From the NCBI GenBank assembly GCA_030832235.1, contig JAURJO010000248.1:1-7097 (forward strand): DNA of 7,097 nucleotides, given 5' to 3'. Under the pieces are notes generated by a model, which was not told the DNA's origin, searched no databases, and saw only the letters and a program-made list of their open reading frames with translations. Of this stretch, positions 1 through 5,821 are shown piece by piece. The position numbers and the translations under genes are program-made. Position 1 is the first letter of the stretch. Every line of letters begins with the position of its first letter. Origin of the DNA: Verrucomicrobiota bacterium (lineage in GTDB: Bacteria; Verrucomicrobiota; Verrucomicrobiia; Opitutales; Opitutaceae).

Positions 1-43
1 AGTCGCGCGCGAAGGGAGAACCGCACGGCGGCGAAGGGTCTGG

Positions 44-75
44 AACCACGGATGAACAACGATAGACACGGATTC
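44..75. repeat. Degenerate 10-nt-period intergenic repeat
   Basis: Three units with the core CACGGAT, CAACGAT and CACGGAT start at 47, 57 and 67, exactly 10 nt apart. Stretches of this kind (repeated ACACGGAT-like units) are, from memory, common in intergenic DNA of Verrucomicrobia and related phyla and give rise to spurious predicted proteins. The 10-mer GGAACCACGG at 42-51 recurs at 1759-1768. The function is unknown. The surrounding 1-123 shows no gene. Confidence 0.5.
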
Positions 76-123
76 TTGGGGGTGAGCGGCGTGGCGGGAG
101 ACCGGGCGACTTCGGGAAGGCGC

Positions 124-144
124 AGGGGCGTTTACCCCTTTTTT
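124..144 (+). terminator. Weak terminator-like hairpin with T-run before the hydrolase
   Basis: AGGGG (124-128) can pair with CCCCT (135-139) around a 6-nt loop, and six T residues run from 139 to 144. The shape is that of an intrinsic terminator, but the stem is only 5 bp. It would stop transcripts entering from the left, beyond the window edge. The T-run ends 5 nt before the hydrolase ATG at 150, so a U-rich translation-initiation element is an equally possible reading. Confidence 0.3.
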
Positions 145-149
145 GCGGT

Positions 150-1058
150 ATGAGCTGGAAACGAATCCTGAAGCGCGTGCTGGTGGCGACAGGAGTCCTG
201 GTCGCCGTCGCGGGGGTGCTTTTCGGGGCGGGTTGGTGGTACCTGCACCCCGGAGTCGTTCGGATCAACGGGGTGGTTTACGGGGAGCGGCGCGGTCAGC
301 CGCTGACGCTGGATGTGCTGCGTGCGCCTTCGCCCAACGGCCGCGGAGTGATCCTCCTTGTGAGCGGCAGTTGGCGGTCGAAACGGCCTGGAGAGTTCGC
401 CGAGTGGATCGCGGCGCCGCTGCTCCGGCGGGGGTACACGGTTTTCGCGGTGTGCCATATCTCTCAGCCGCAGGCCACGGTGCCGGAGATCGTGGCCGAT
501 CTCACGCGGGCGGTCCGGTTTATCCGGCACACGGCGAGGAGTTACGGCGTCGATCCCGCCCGCCTCGGGGTGGCGGGCGGAAGCTCGGGCGGACACCTGA
601 GCCTGATGCTGGCGACCAAGGCCGATCCGGGCCGGCCGGACGCGACGGACCCCGTCGAGCGGGAGAGCGCCGCCGTGCAGGCGGTGGCGATTTTCTTTCC
701 GATCACGGACCTGCTCAACCTGGGCACATCCACGGAGAATCCCGGCGATGGCGGCCCGCCGAAGAGCTATGTGAAAGCCTTCGGTCCCGAGGCGAAGGAG
801 ATGGCGCGCTGGAAGGAGATCGGGCGCGACGTCTCGCCGATCTACCACGTTTCCGCCTCGATGCCGCCGGTGCTGATCCACCACGGCGATGCGGATACGC
901 TCACGCCGCTGGAGCAGTCGGAGTGGTTCCGCGACGCGGCGCGCGGAGTGGGTCGGGAGGTCGTCATCCGAGTTCACCCTGGAGGAAAGCACGGTTGGAC
1001 GACGATGCCTTGGGACGTGTACCAGTTTGCAGACTGGTTCGACCGCTTCCTGAAGTAA
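150..1058 (+). CDS. Membrane-anchored alpha/beta hydrolase (esterase-like)
   Basis: This 302-residue alpha/beta-hydrolase probably hydrolyses an ester; the substrate is unknown. Residues 4-9 are basic and 10-32 form one hydrophobic segment, so the protein is likely an N-terminally anchored or exported enzyme with its catalytic domain outside the cytoplasmic membrane. The nucleophile elbow G-x-S-x-G is GSSGG at 144-148, with Ser146 as nucleophile. HGDADTLTP (245-253) supplies the acid, probably Asp249, and GGKHGW (278-283) supplies His281. A complete triad is therefore present in the canonical order. The LLVSGSW stretch (69-75) occupies the usual oxyanion-hole strand. The layout resembles the BD-FAE/dienelactone-hydrolase group of short esterases and peptidases. 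The ATG has no Shine-Dalgarno sequence but precedes the membrane segment directly. The gene stands alone on the plus strand, 99 nt before the next start. Confidence 0.88.
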   Translation: MSWKRILKRVLVATGVLVAVAGVLFGAGWWYLHPGVVRINGVVYGERRGQPLTLDVLRAPSPNGRGVILLVSGSWRSKRPGEFAEWIAAPLLRRGYTVFAVCHISQPQATVPEIVADLTRAVRFIRHTARSYGVDPARLGVAGGSSGGHLSLMLATKADPGRPDATDPVERESAAVQAVAIFFPITDLLNLGTSTENPGDGGPPKSYVKAFGPEAKEMARWKEIGRDVSPIYHVSASMPPVLIHHGDADTLTPLEQSEWFRDAARGVGREVVIRVHPGGKHGWTTMPWDVYQFADWFDRFLK

Positions 1059-1085
1059 CCACGCACGGGGAGCCGGGGTGAGCGA

Positions 1086-1100
1086 GTTAGCGGGGCTAAC
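1086..1100. other. Short hairpin after the hydrolase gene
   Basis: GTTAGC (1086-1091) and GCTAAC (1095-1100) form a perfect 6-bp inverted repeat with a GGG loop, 27 nt after the hydrolase stop. No T-run follows, so it is not a standard intrinsic terminator. It may protect the 3' end of the mRNA or be chance. Confidence 0.35.
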
Positions 1101-1143
1101 GAAGGATCACTCCTCTGGTCAGTTACTTGGGGTAAGCGGGTGT

Positions 1144-1163
1144 TTTCATGGCTCACCATGAAA
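1144..1163. promoter_or_regulatory. Perfect inverted repeat spanning the RHH-like gene start codon
   Basis: TTTCATGG (1144-1151) and CCATGAAA (1156-1163) are exact reverse complements separated by CTCA. The right arm contains the ATG at 1158. As RNA this makes an 8-bp stem with a tetraloop that would bury the start codon. As DNA it is a dyad of the size often bound by ribbon-helix-helix repressors, which commonly regulate their own genes. The symmetry is seen directly; either role is inference. Confidence 0.45.
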
Positions 1164-1472
1164 CGAACCAACGCTGTCATGGTGCGCCTTGATGACGCGC
1201 AGTCCGCGGAGCTGGACCGTTTGGCCGATGGGGTCGGAGTTGCCGCGGCGACCCTCGCCCATAGCGCGGTGATCGCGATGCTCCGTTGCTACCGGGAAAA
1301 TGGCACGCTCACGTTGCCGCTGCGGATGGTCCCGCCCGAATTGCCCGCGCCCTTCGGCGATCCTGTACTCAACGACGGTGACCCCGCACCGCCGATGCCG
1401 GCCCCGAACCCCGTCATTCCCCCGCCGCGCCCGGCTGCGCCCGCCGCGAAGCCGCGCCGCGCGAAAAGGTAG
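1158..1472 (+). CDS. Small ribbon-helix-helix-like protein with proline-rich basic tail
   Basis: I do not recognise a named family for this 104-residue protein. Residues 6-46 fit a ribbon-helix-helix DNA-binding fold: a short strand (AVMVRL, 6-11), a first helix (about 13-24, with ELDRLAD), a glycine-containing turn (GVGV, 25-28) and a second helix (about 29-46). A tail from residue 59 is very rich in proline and alanine and ends in basic PRRAKR, which could add non-specific nucleic-acid binding. I chose ATG 1158 because the RHH strand normally starts within a few residues of the N-terminus; a GTG at 1140 would add six residues (MFSWLT). No Shine-Dalgarno sequence is visible for either start. 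No toxin gene, phage gene or other partner adjoins it. It could be an orphan antitoxin or a small transcription regulator. A hypothetical or even non-coding frame cannot be fully excluded. Confidence 0.6.
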   Translation: MKRTNAVMVRLDDAQSAELDRLADGVGVAAATLAHSAVIAMLRCYRENGTLTLPLRMVPPELPAPFGDPVLNDGDPAPPMPAPNPVIPPPRPAAPAAKPRRAKR

Positions 1473-1491
1473 GCGCCACGGCGGCGCGCAG

Positions 1492-1507
1492 CCGGAACCC
1501 GTTCCGG
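1492..1507. other. Hairpin shortly after the RHH-like gene stop
   Basis: CCGGAAC (1492-1498) and GTTCCGG (1501-1507) are exact reverse complements with two bases between them, beginning 19 nt after the stop. There is no U-tract, so it is at most a weak or Rho-assisted 3'-end structure. Confidence 0.35.
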
Positions 1508-1523
1508 GATGGGCGGGGCTGTT

Positions 1524-1568
1524 GTAGCCGAGGCCGTTCGCCTCGGGTAATGCCACGGAATCGGCTAC
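1524..1568 (+). repeat. REP-like foldback element headed by GTAG
   Basis: GTAG (1524-1527) is followed immediately by a perfect 7-bp hairpin, CCGAGGC (1528-1534) with GCCTCGG (1540-1546), around a CGTTC loop. A second perfect pairing, GTAGCCGA (1524-1531) with TCGGCTAC (1561-1568), encloses the first, so the element begins with GTAG and ends with CTAC and has two mutually exclusive folds. A GTAG tetranucleotide directly 5' of a foldback is the mark of REP sequences mobilised by RAYT (TnpA-REP) transposases. REPs usually sit in 3' intergenic spaces, as this one does. No transposase gene is in the window and only one copy is present, so REP status is inferred. Confidence 0.5.
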
Positions 1569-1683
1569 CCAGGAGTTCCGTCCGGATCGCGCCGCGTTTT
1601 TAACCGCCGATTTTGCAGCTTGGCGGCGCAGGAAGCGAAGTGTCGCTCGGACCGCTTCTCGCTGTGGGGGTATAAAAATCCTG

Positions 1684-1719
1684 CTTGGTCGATTTCGCGA
1701 CCTTCGTGTGTTTGGTGGT
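1684..1719 (-). repeat. Degenerate 9-nt-period intergenic repeat
   Basis: On the minus strand four consecutive 9-nt units (ACCACCAAA, CACACGAAG, GTCGCGAAA, TCGACCAAG) share an A/G-C-C/G-A-A-A/G ending. Read as codons they give TTKHTKVAKSTK, a pattern familiar from spurious proteins predicted in intergenic DNA of Verrucomicrobia and other phyla. It is not a coding region. The origin and role of such tracts are unknown to me. Confidence 0.45.
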
Positions 1720-1805
1720 AACCAACTGCTCGGAGGAACACGGAAAGCCGGAATGGCGGGAACCACGGCGGATCAATTCGAAATCCAGTCTCAGCCTCGA
1801 AGTCG

Positions 1806-3230
1806 CTACGCGCGGACGAAGGGCAGGTAGTTGGGGCGCAGGATGGGATGGGCGAGTTGGCCGCGGGCGGTGAGGAGGCGGTTGGCGACTTGTTTCCCTG
1901 AGATAATCGCCGACTCCATGCCGTAGTGGTACGGGCCGGCGGTGTAGTCGCCAGCGAGCCAGATCCCGGGAATGCCGGTGTCGTGGTTGCGGGGTACCAA
2001 TGACCAGTAGCCAACGCGCGTGCCGCAATAGGTGCCTGTGAGGCGCAGGACGGTGGCGTCGGTCGGCGCGACGCCACGGCAACCGGGGAAGAAACGCGCG
2101 AGGTCGGCGCACGCTTTGGCCACGAGCGCGTCATCGCTCAAGGGCGCGACATCTTCGGCCGCGTCGATCAGGACTTGGAGAATGCTGCCGGTGGGCTGAT
2201 GGCCTTCCCAGCCGGACCAGTGGCGGGCTTTGTCGGCGACCGCGTCGAAGATCGGTCCGTGCCGGCGGTCGCGGTTGGAGATGTAGACGTTGCCGTCCTG
2301 AAAAACCGACCGGTCATACCAGAGGGTGATCGTGACGATCGGCGTTTCGCGCAAAGCGCGGAGTTGCGCGAAGGGCGCGCGTTCGCGCCAGGCCGACGGC
2401 AGCAGCGGCGGCACCGCGTGGCCGGGGATGGCGAACACCACGTGGTCGAATGCGGTTTCGGCGCCGTCTGCTGTTCGGATCCGGGGCCCGCCTTCGTCGG
2501 CTTTCACGTCCGCGACGGCGCGTCCGAGGTGTAATTTCGCTCCGCGGCTCGTCACGAAATTCGCAAGGGGGTTGATCAGCGCGTCGGCGAGGGGGGCACC
2601 GAAGAAGGTCGTGTCGAAGCGCCCCATGCTGCCGTACATGGTGCGGAGAAACTTGATGAACGAGGCCGCGCTGGCCTCCTCCGGTCGCAGGCCTTGAATC
2701 GTGACCGCCTCGAGCGAGAGTTGCGCGGCCAATGCGGGCGTCGCGCCCTGCGCCGCGAGAAACTCCGTCACCGATTGGCCGTCGTGCGCCTCCGCCGCGG
2801 CGTCGTCCATCCGCAGGATGCGCCAGATCAGGCGCGTGAGTTGCCAGCGTTCGCCCGGCGTAAGGCCGGGAAACGTGGCGAGACCACCGAGGGTTTTCAG
2901 CACCGACTTGCCGGCGAGCAGCGTGTCGACGCGGTCGGTCGCGCCGTTGCAGACGTAATAATTACCGTCGGTCTCCCGCAACGGGAGCGGGTGTCCGATC
3001 GCCGCGAAGAGCGCGTCCTTGTTGTGGTACCACGGAAAGTCGAGGTGGATGCCGGTCTCGACCGGCCGGCCGCGGGCATCGCGCCACGAGGCGCATTGGC
3101 CGCCGGCGAACGGGGCGGCCTCGAAAATCTCGATCGCAAAATCCCCGGGGGCCGTGAGCAGCAGGTGCGCGGCAGTGGAAAGTCCGGAGAGGCCGCCGCC
3201 GACAATCCCGACGTGCACAGGTTGGGGCAC
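1806..3230 (-). CDS. FAD-dependent desaturase/amine-oxidase-family enzyme (PDS/ZDS/HpnE-like)
   Basis: This is a 474-residue flavoprotein. The N-terminus carries the FAD Rossmann motif G11-x-G13-x-x-G16 in VGIVGGGLSGL, with Glu37 at the end of the second strand positioned to bind the adenosine ribose. FAGGQCASW (41-49) followed by ETGIHLDF (58-65) matches the 'GGK..SW.D..G...E.GLH' signature of plant/cyanobacterial-type phytoene and zeta-carotene desaturases and the related hydroxysqualene dehydroxylase HpnE. The C-terminal GIWLAGDY and GMESAIISG (about 422-445) form the second FAD-binding segment. The length suits the family. It probably oxidises a membrane-soluble isoprenoid, but no phytoene or squalene synthase gene adjoins it, so the substrate is undetermined. 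The start is GTG, with no upstream ATG in frame before the previous gene's stop and no Shine-Dalgarno sequence. It lies 52 nt after the exported-protein gene on the same strand and may be cotranscribed with it. Confidence 0.85.
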   Translation of the reverse strand: MPQPVHVGIVGGGLSGLSTAAHLLLTAPGDFAIEIFEAAPFAGGQCASWRDARGRPVETGIHLDFPWYHNKDALFAAIGHPLPLRETDGNYYVCNGATDRVDTLLAGKSVLKTLGGLATFPGLTPGERWQLTRLIWRILRMDDAAAEAHDGQSVTEFLAAQGATPALAAQLSLEAVTIQGLRPEEASAASFIKFLRTMYGSMGRFDTTFFGAPLADALINPLANFVTSRGAKLHLGRAVADVKADEGGPRIRTADGAETAFDHVVFAIPGHAVPPLLPSAWRERAPFAQLRALRETPIVTITLWYDRSVFQDGNVYISNRDRRHGPIFDAVADKARHWSGWEGHQPTGSILQVLIDAAEDVAPLSDDALVAKACADLARFFPGCRGVAPTDATVLRLTGTYCGTRVGYWSLVPRNHDTGIPGIWLAGDYTAGPYHYGMESAIISGKQVANRLLTARGQLAHPILRPNYLPFVRA

Positions 3231-3282
3231 GGCGAGAGGGATGTGGTTTTTCGCGCCGCAGTCGGCGGCGCACGGAAAATAA

Positions 3283-3732
3283 TCAGGATCCCGCGGCGGC
3301 GCGGGTCACGGACCAGCTGCCGGTGGCGGCGCCCTCGGCGGTGGAGCTCTCGTAGGTGCCCTCGAGGCGGTCGCCCTTGATTTCGCCGGTCAGCTTGCTG
3401 GTGGCGGAAACGCCCTGCACGTCCCACGCGAACGCGAGTTCCACGCGGCTGCCCTCGACCTTGAGCGTCTTGGTGCGCGTCGGCACCGCGGTGCCCTCGA
3501 AGGTGAAGACCGCCTCGGCAGTGAGCTTGGCGTCAGCGCCGGTGGTGAACTTGATCTTCAGATCACCGCTGGAGTCGTCGCGGCCCTTCCACGTTCCCTT
3601 GTACTCGCCATTGGGGGCGGCGGCCGGGGTGGCGGCGGGTTTGTCCGTGGACTTGGCGGGTGCGGCGGCGAGCGGCGCTGCGCAGAAGGTGGTTAGAGCG
3701 AGAACGGCGACGAGGGCGTGGGTGCGCATCAT
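3283..3732 (-). CDS. Small exported beta-rich protein of unknown function
   Basis: I do not recognise this 149-residue protein. Residues 1-24 look like a signal peptide: basic Arg3/His5, a hydrophobic core (ALVAVLALTTF) and an alanine-rich cleavage region ending around 22-26. Cys17 is preceded by Phe, so there is no lipobox. A low-complexity linker rich in Ala, Pro and Lys (24-40) leads to a mature domain of alternating polar and hydrophobic residues with repeated glycine turns (GEYKGTWKG, GDLKIKF, KLTGEIKGDRLEGTY, GSWSV). The domain suggests a small antiparallel beta barrel or sandwich of lipocalin or avidin type; that is inference from pattern only. Two adjacent ATGs (3732 and 3729) could start it, and the first is given. 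It sits between the acyltransferase (61 nt upstream) and the FAD enzyme (52 nt downstream), all on the minus strand. Confidence 0.72.
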   Translation of the reverse strand: MMRTHALVAVLALTTFCAAPLAAAPAKSTDKPAATPAAAPNGEYKGTWKGRDDSSGDLKIKFTTGADAKLTAEAVFTFEGTAVPTRTKTLKVEGSRVELAFAWDVQGVSATSKLTGEIKGDRLEGTYESSTAEGAATGSWSVTRAAAGS

Positions 3733-3754
3733 ATGGTGGATTGAAGGATCCGTA

Positions 3755-3789
3755 GAGCCGCGCGGCGCGGGTGTCGAGCCGTGCGGCGC
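3755..3789. repeat. Near-identical 14-bp direct repeats 21 bp apart
   Basis: GAGCCGCGCGGCGC (3755-3768) and GAGCCGTGCGGCGC (3776-3789) differ at one base and are offset by 21 bp, about two helical turns. The first contains the perfect palindrome GCCGCGCGGC. They lie in the 61-nt gap just upstream of the exported-protein gene, where tandem operator sites would be expected. Chance in GC-rich sequence is a serious alternative. Confidence 0.3.
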
Positions 3790-3793
3790 AAAT

Positions 3794-5008
3794 TCAAATG
3801 CGGAGGAATATCTTCCGGCGGTACATCCAGAAACAGATGAACCAGAAGACGAGTCCGGTGAGGGTGGCCTGAACGGCAGGGGTGTTGGCGGCGCCGAGGA
3901 TCTGGAAGAGGTCGTTGCCGAGGTGCGTTTGCAGCGTCTTCGCGGTCCACGGTTTGAGCAGCATGCCCATCGCGTAGATCGCGATCGAGTTCATGCCGAC
4001 CACGAGGAGAGGGAACGTCCAGCGGCGCCACCCGGCGACATCGACGAGCCCGTAAAGTCCGCCGAGCAGGAGGCAGCACCATCCGGTGGAGTAGAGCGCC
4101 CACGAGGGTGTCCAGATGCGTTTCACGATCGGGCAGCCGAGCGCCTGCCAGATCAATCCCGCGACGATGCCGGCGACTCCGGCGGCGATGAGCAGACGGA
4201 ACTTGGTGGCGGCCGAGCGGCTGGAGCGCAGGAGTTCCCCGCACATCAACCCGAAGAGCATGGTGGCGAGCGACGGGATGAAGTTGATGGTCTGGTAGCC
4301 GCCGCCGTTGAACACAAAAGTCTCGCGGCGCGGGAGAAGGTTGAGCAGCCAGACGTCGATCGCGTGGCCGGCGTTGGCGCTCTTGTGCCAAGCGGCGCCG
4401 ACGCCCGCGAGGTGGTCCTTCGCCCACGCCGCGGTGACGCCGACCTGGGGAGCGCCTTGCGCCAGGTCGATGCCGCGCGTCGGCCAGGCGGTGTAGAGCA
4501 GCCACGTGCCGAGCAGGAGGGCGGCGGCGGTGATCGCGTGGACGCGCACGGAGCGGCCCCAGAGCAGAAAGAGGAACGGGTAGCCGAGGCCGATCTGCGT
4601 GAGAACGTTCATCAGCGACCACTCGGTGGAGGGGCGCGAATTGGAGATCAGGAAGATGCCGAGGAACGCGAGTGCGACGCCGCGCCAGCACGCGTGGCCG
4701 AACATGCGGCTCCACGATTGGCCCTCGGCCTGGCGGCGGACGTACGAGTACGCCATCGAGACACCGACCATGAACATGAACGACGGCTGGATGAGGTCCC
4801 AGTAGCCGCCGCCGGTCCAATCGACGTGCTCGAATTGGTGGTAGATCGCTCGCCAGAAGCCGGAGTCGGGCTCGGTCTTGAGGTGGTTGCGCGCGGTGGC
4901 GGCGAGGCCGAAGCCGTTGAACGCGAGCGAGACCATGATCAGTCCGCGGTAGGTATCGAGCGACTGGAGGCGCCCGGGCGTGGCCGGGACGGGGGATTCC
5001 GGTTTCAT
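3794..5008 (-). CDS. HGSNAT/DUF5009-type multi-pass membrane acyltransferase
   Basis: This 404-residue inner-membrane protein has roughly ten hydrophobic segments. It resembles heparan-alpha-glucosaminide N-acetyltransferase and the bacterial DUF5009/COG4299 proteins, which are thought to carry acetyl groups across the membrane to sugars. The N-terminal RLQSLDTYRGLIM (13-25) is the typical family opening. FEHVDW (59-64) followed by DLIQPSFMF (71-79) and GVSMAYS (82-88) matches the human motif 'FKHASWNG...DLVFPWFVF', whose His is the proposed acetyl-carrying residue; here it is His61. The acceptor sugar is unknown. The start at 5008 was chosen because the 43 codons upstream in frame overlap the dedA end and have no family character. 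There is no clear Shine-Dalgarno sequence. It lies 71 nt after dedA on the same strand. A pairable GTCCCC/GGGGAC (5047-5052/5075-5080) sits in that gap without a U-tract. Confidence 0.85.
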   Translation of the reverse strand: MKPESPVPATPGRLQSLDTYRGLIMVSLAFNGFGLAATARNHLKTEPDSGFWRAIYHQFEHVDWTGGGYWDLIQPSFMFMVGVSMAYSYVRRQAEGQSWSRMFGHACWRGVALAFLGIFLISNSRPSTEWSLMNVLTQIGLGYPFLFLLWGRSVRVHAITAAALLLGTWLLYTAWPTRGIDLAQGAPQVGVTAAWAKDHLAGVGAAWHKSANAGHAIDVWLLNLLPRRETFVFNGGGYQTINFIPSLATMLFGLMCGELLRSSRSAATKFRLLIAAGVAGIVAGLIWQALGCPIVKRIWTPSWALYSTGWCCLLLGGLYGLVDVAGWRRWTFPLLVVGMNSIAIYAMGMLLKPWTAKTLQTHLGNDLFQILGAANTPAVQATLTGLVFWFICFWMYRRKIFLRI

Positions 5009-5079
5009 CAGCGGGGTGGGGTGTCCCGGATGGTTGTGCGGCCTTCGTCCCCGGCGCAAGGCCGGCCGCGGGGAGGGGA

Positions 5080-5757
5080 CTATTTCCCCGCAGGGGAGGG
5101 TTCCGCCGCGCGCTTCGACTCGCGCCAGGCCCGCCACGTTTCCCAGGCGATCGGAAGCACCGAAAGGACGATGATGGCGAGGATCACGAGCTTGAAGTTT
5201 TTCTGCACGAACGGCTGGTTGCCGAACCAGAAGCCGGCGTAGGTGAAGAAGTAGATCCAGATTAAGCCGCCGATGATGTTGTACGCGATGAAGCGCGGGT
5301 ACGACATGCTGCCGATGCCGGCCACGAACGGCACAAAGGTGCGCACGATCGGGACAAAGCGGGCGAGGATCACGGCGCGGCCGCCGTATCTCTCAAAGAA
5401 GGCGTGGGCGCGCTCGAGGTGCTTCCTGCGCAGCAGCAGGGAGTCGTCGCGCTTGAAGACGGCGGGTCCGATGCGCGCGCCGATCCAGTAGTTGAGCGTG
5501 TCACCGATGACCGCCGCGACGAAGAGCAGTCCGGCCATGAGATGGACGTTGAGGCCGGTCTCGGGCTTGGCGCAGAAGGCGCCGGCGGCGAACAGCAATG
5601 AGTCGCCCGGCAGAAACGGCGTCACCACCAAGCCGGTTTCCGCAAAGATGATCAGGAACAGCACCGCGTACGTCCACAGCCCGTAGGACGCGATGATCTC
5701 CGCGAGGTGGCGGTCGATGTGGAGGATGAAGTCGACGAGTTTCTCGAGCGGGTTCAC
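5080..5757 (-). CDS. dedA: DedA family inner-membrane protein
   Basis: This 225-residue polytopic VTT-domain protein belongs to a family involved in membrane homeostasis and, in some members, recycling of undecaprenyl phosphate, driven by the proton motive force. The sequence is strikingly close to Escherichia coli DedA as I remember it: FILHIDRHLAE (10-20), ETGLVVTPFLPGDSLLF (40-56) and ILARFVPIVRTF (130-141). The residues equivalent to the essential acidic and basic residues of the paralogue YqjA are present: Glu40, Asp52, Arg133 and Arg139. The end is basic (SKRAAEPSPAGK). The start is GTG; the N-terminus agrees with E. coli DedA, so it is probably right. No Shine-Dalgarno sequence precedes it. 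A strong terminator ends only 14 nt upstream, which leaves almost no room for a separate promoter. The acyltransferase gene follows after 71 nt. Confidence 0.93.
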   Translation of the reverse strand: MNPLEKLVDFILHIDRHLAEIIASYGLWTYAVLFLIIFAETGLVVTPFLPGDSLLFAAGAFCAKPETGLNVHLMAGLLFVAAVIGDTLNYWIGARIGPAVFKRDDSLLLRRKHLERAHAFFERYGGRAVILARFVPIVRTFVPFVAGIGSMSYPRFIAYNIIGGLIWIYFFTYAGFWFGNQPFVQKNFKLVILAIIVLSVLPIAWETWRAWRESKRAAEPSPAGK

Positions 5758-5771
5758 GGTGAGTATCGGGC

Positions 5772-5803
5772 AAAAAAAAGGCAGGCAGTCGAAACTGCCT
5801 GCC
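5772..5803 (-). terminator. Strong intrinsic terminator with UUCG loop
   Basis: Read on the minus strand, GGCAGGCAGT pairs perfectly with ACTGCCTGCC (10 bp) around TTCG, followed by eight T residues (5779-5772). UUCG tetraloops are exceptionally stable. It lies 18 nt after the small basic protein stop and so ends the cutA-small protein transcript. The plus strand has no T-run after the hairpin, so it is unidirectional. Confidence 0.93.
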
Positions 5804-5821
5804 GAAAAGAGGGCGGGACGA

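Larger units (their letters stand above)
1473..1805. other. Convergent intergenic region without a gene
   Basis: This 333-nt gap lies between the 3' ends of the RHH-like gene and the FAD enzyme gene, which point at each other. I see no credible protein or RNA gene. It contains a 7-bp inverted repeat at 1492-1507, the REP-like foldback at 1524-1568 and the 9-nt-period tract at 1684-1719. Short alternative stems occur near 1633-1660 (AGCGA/TCGCT and GAAGCG/CGCTTC). No hairpin here is followed by a clear T-run on either strand. Confidence 0.6.

Noticed and set aside
143..1081. 312-codon plus-strand and 286-codon minus-strand frames over the hydrolase
   Set aside because: Both are arginine- and glycine-rich shadow translations. 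The 150-1058 frame carries the full catalytic triad.
1600..1765. Coding extension past the FAD enzyme gene with a TTKHTK-like motif
   Set aside because: The motif is the translation of an intergenic repeat, and the frame differs from that of the FAD enzyme, which ends at 1806.
3682..3684. Cys17 of the exported protein as a lipoprotein cysteine
   Set aside because: The residue before it is Phe and there is no lipobox, so an ordinary signal peptide is more likely.
5009..5137. A 43-residue N-terminal extension of the acyltransferase
   Set aside because: It would overlap the end of dedA, and its sequence is low-quality and arginine/proline-rich. The family opening starts just after the ATG at 5008.
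3356..5242. A 628-codon open frame on the plus strand
   Set aside because: It lies antisense to the acyltransferase and exported-protein genes. Its composition (Arg, Gly, Glu, Ala) is that of a GC-rich shadow frame, with no domain or hydrophobic core. The minus-strand proteins have clear family motifs.
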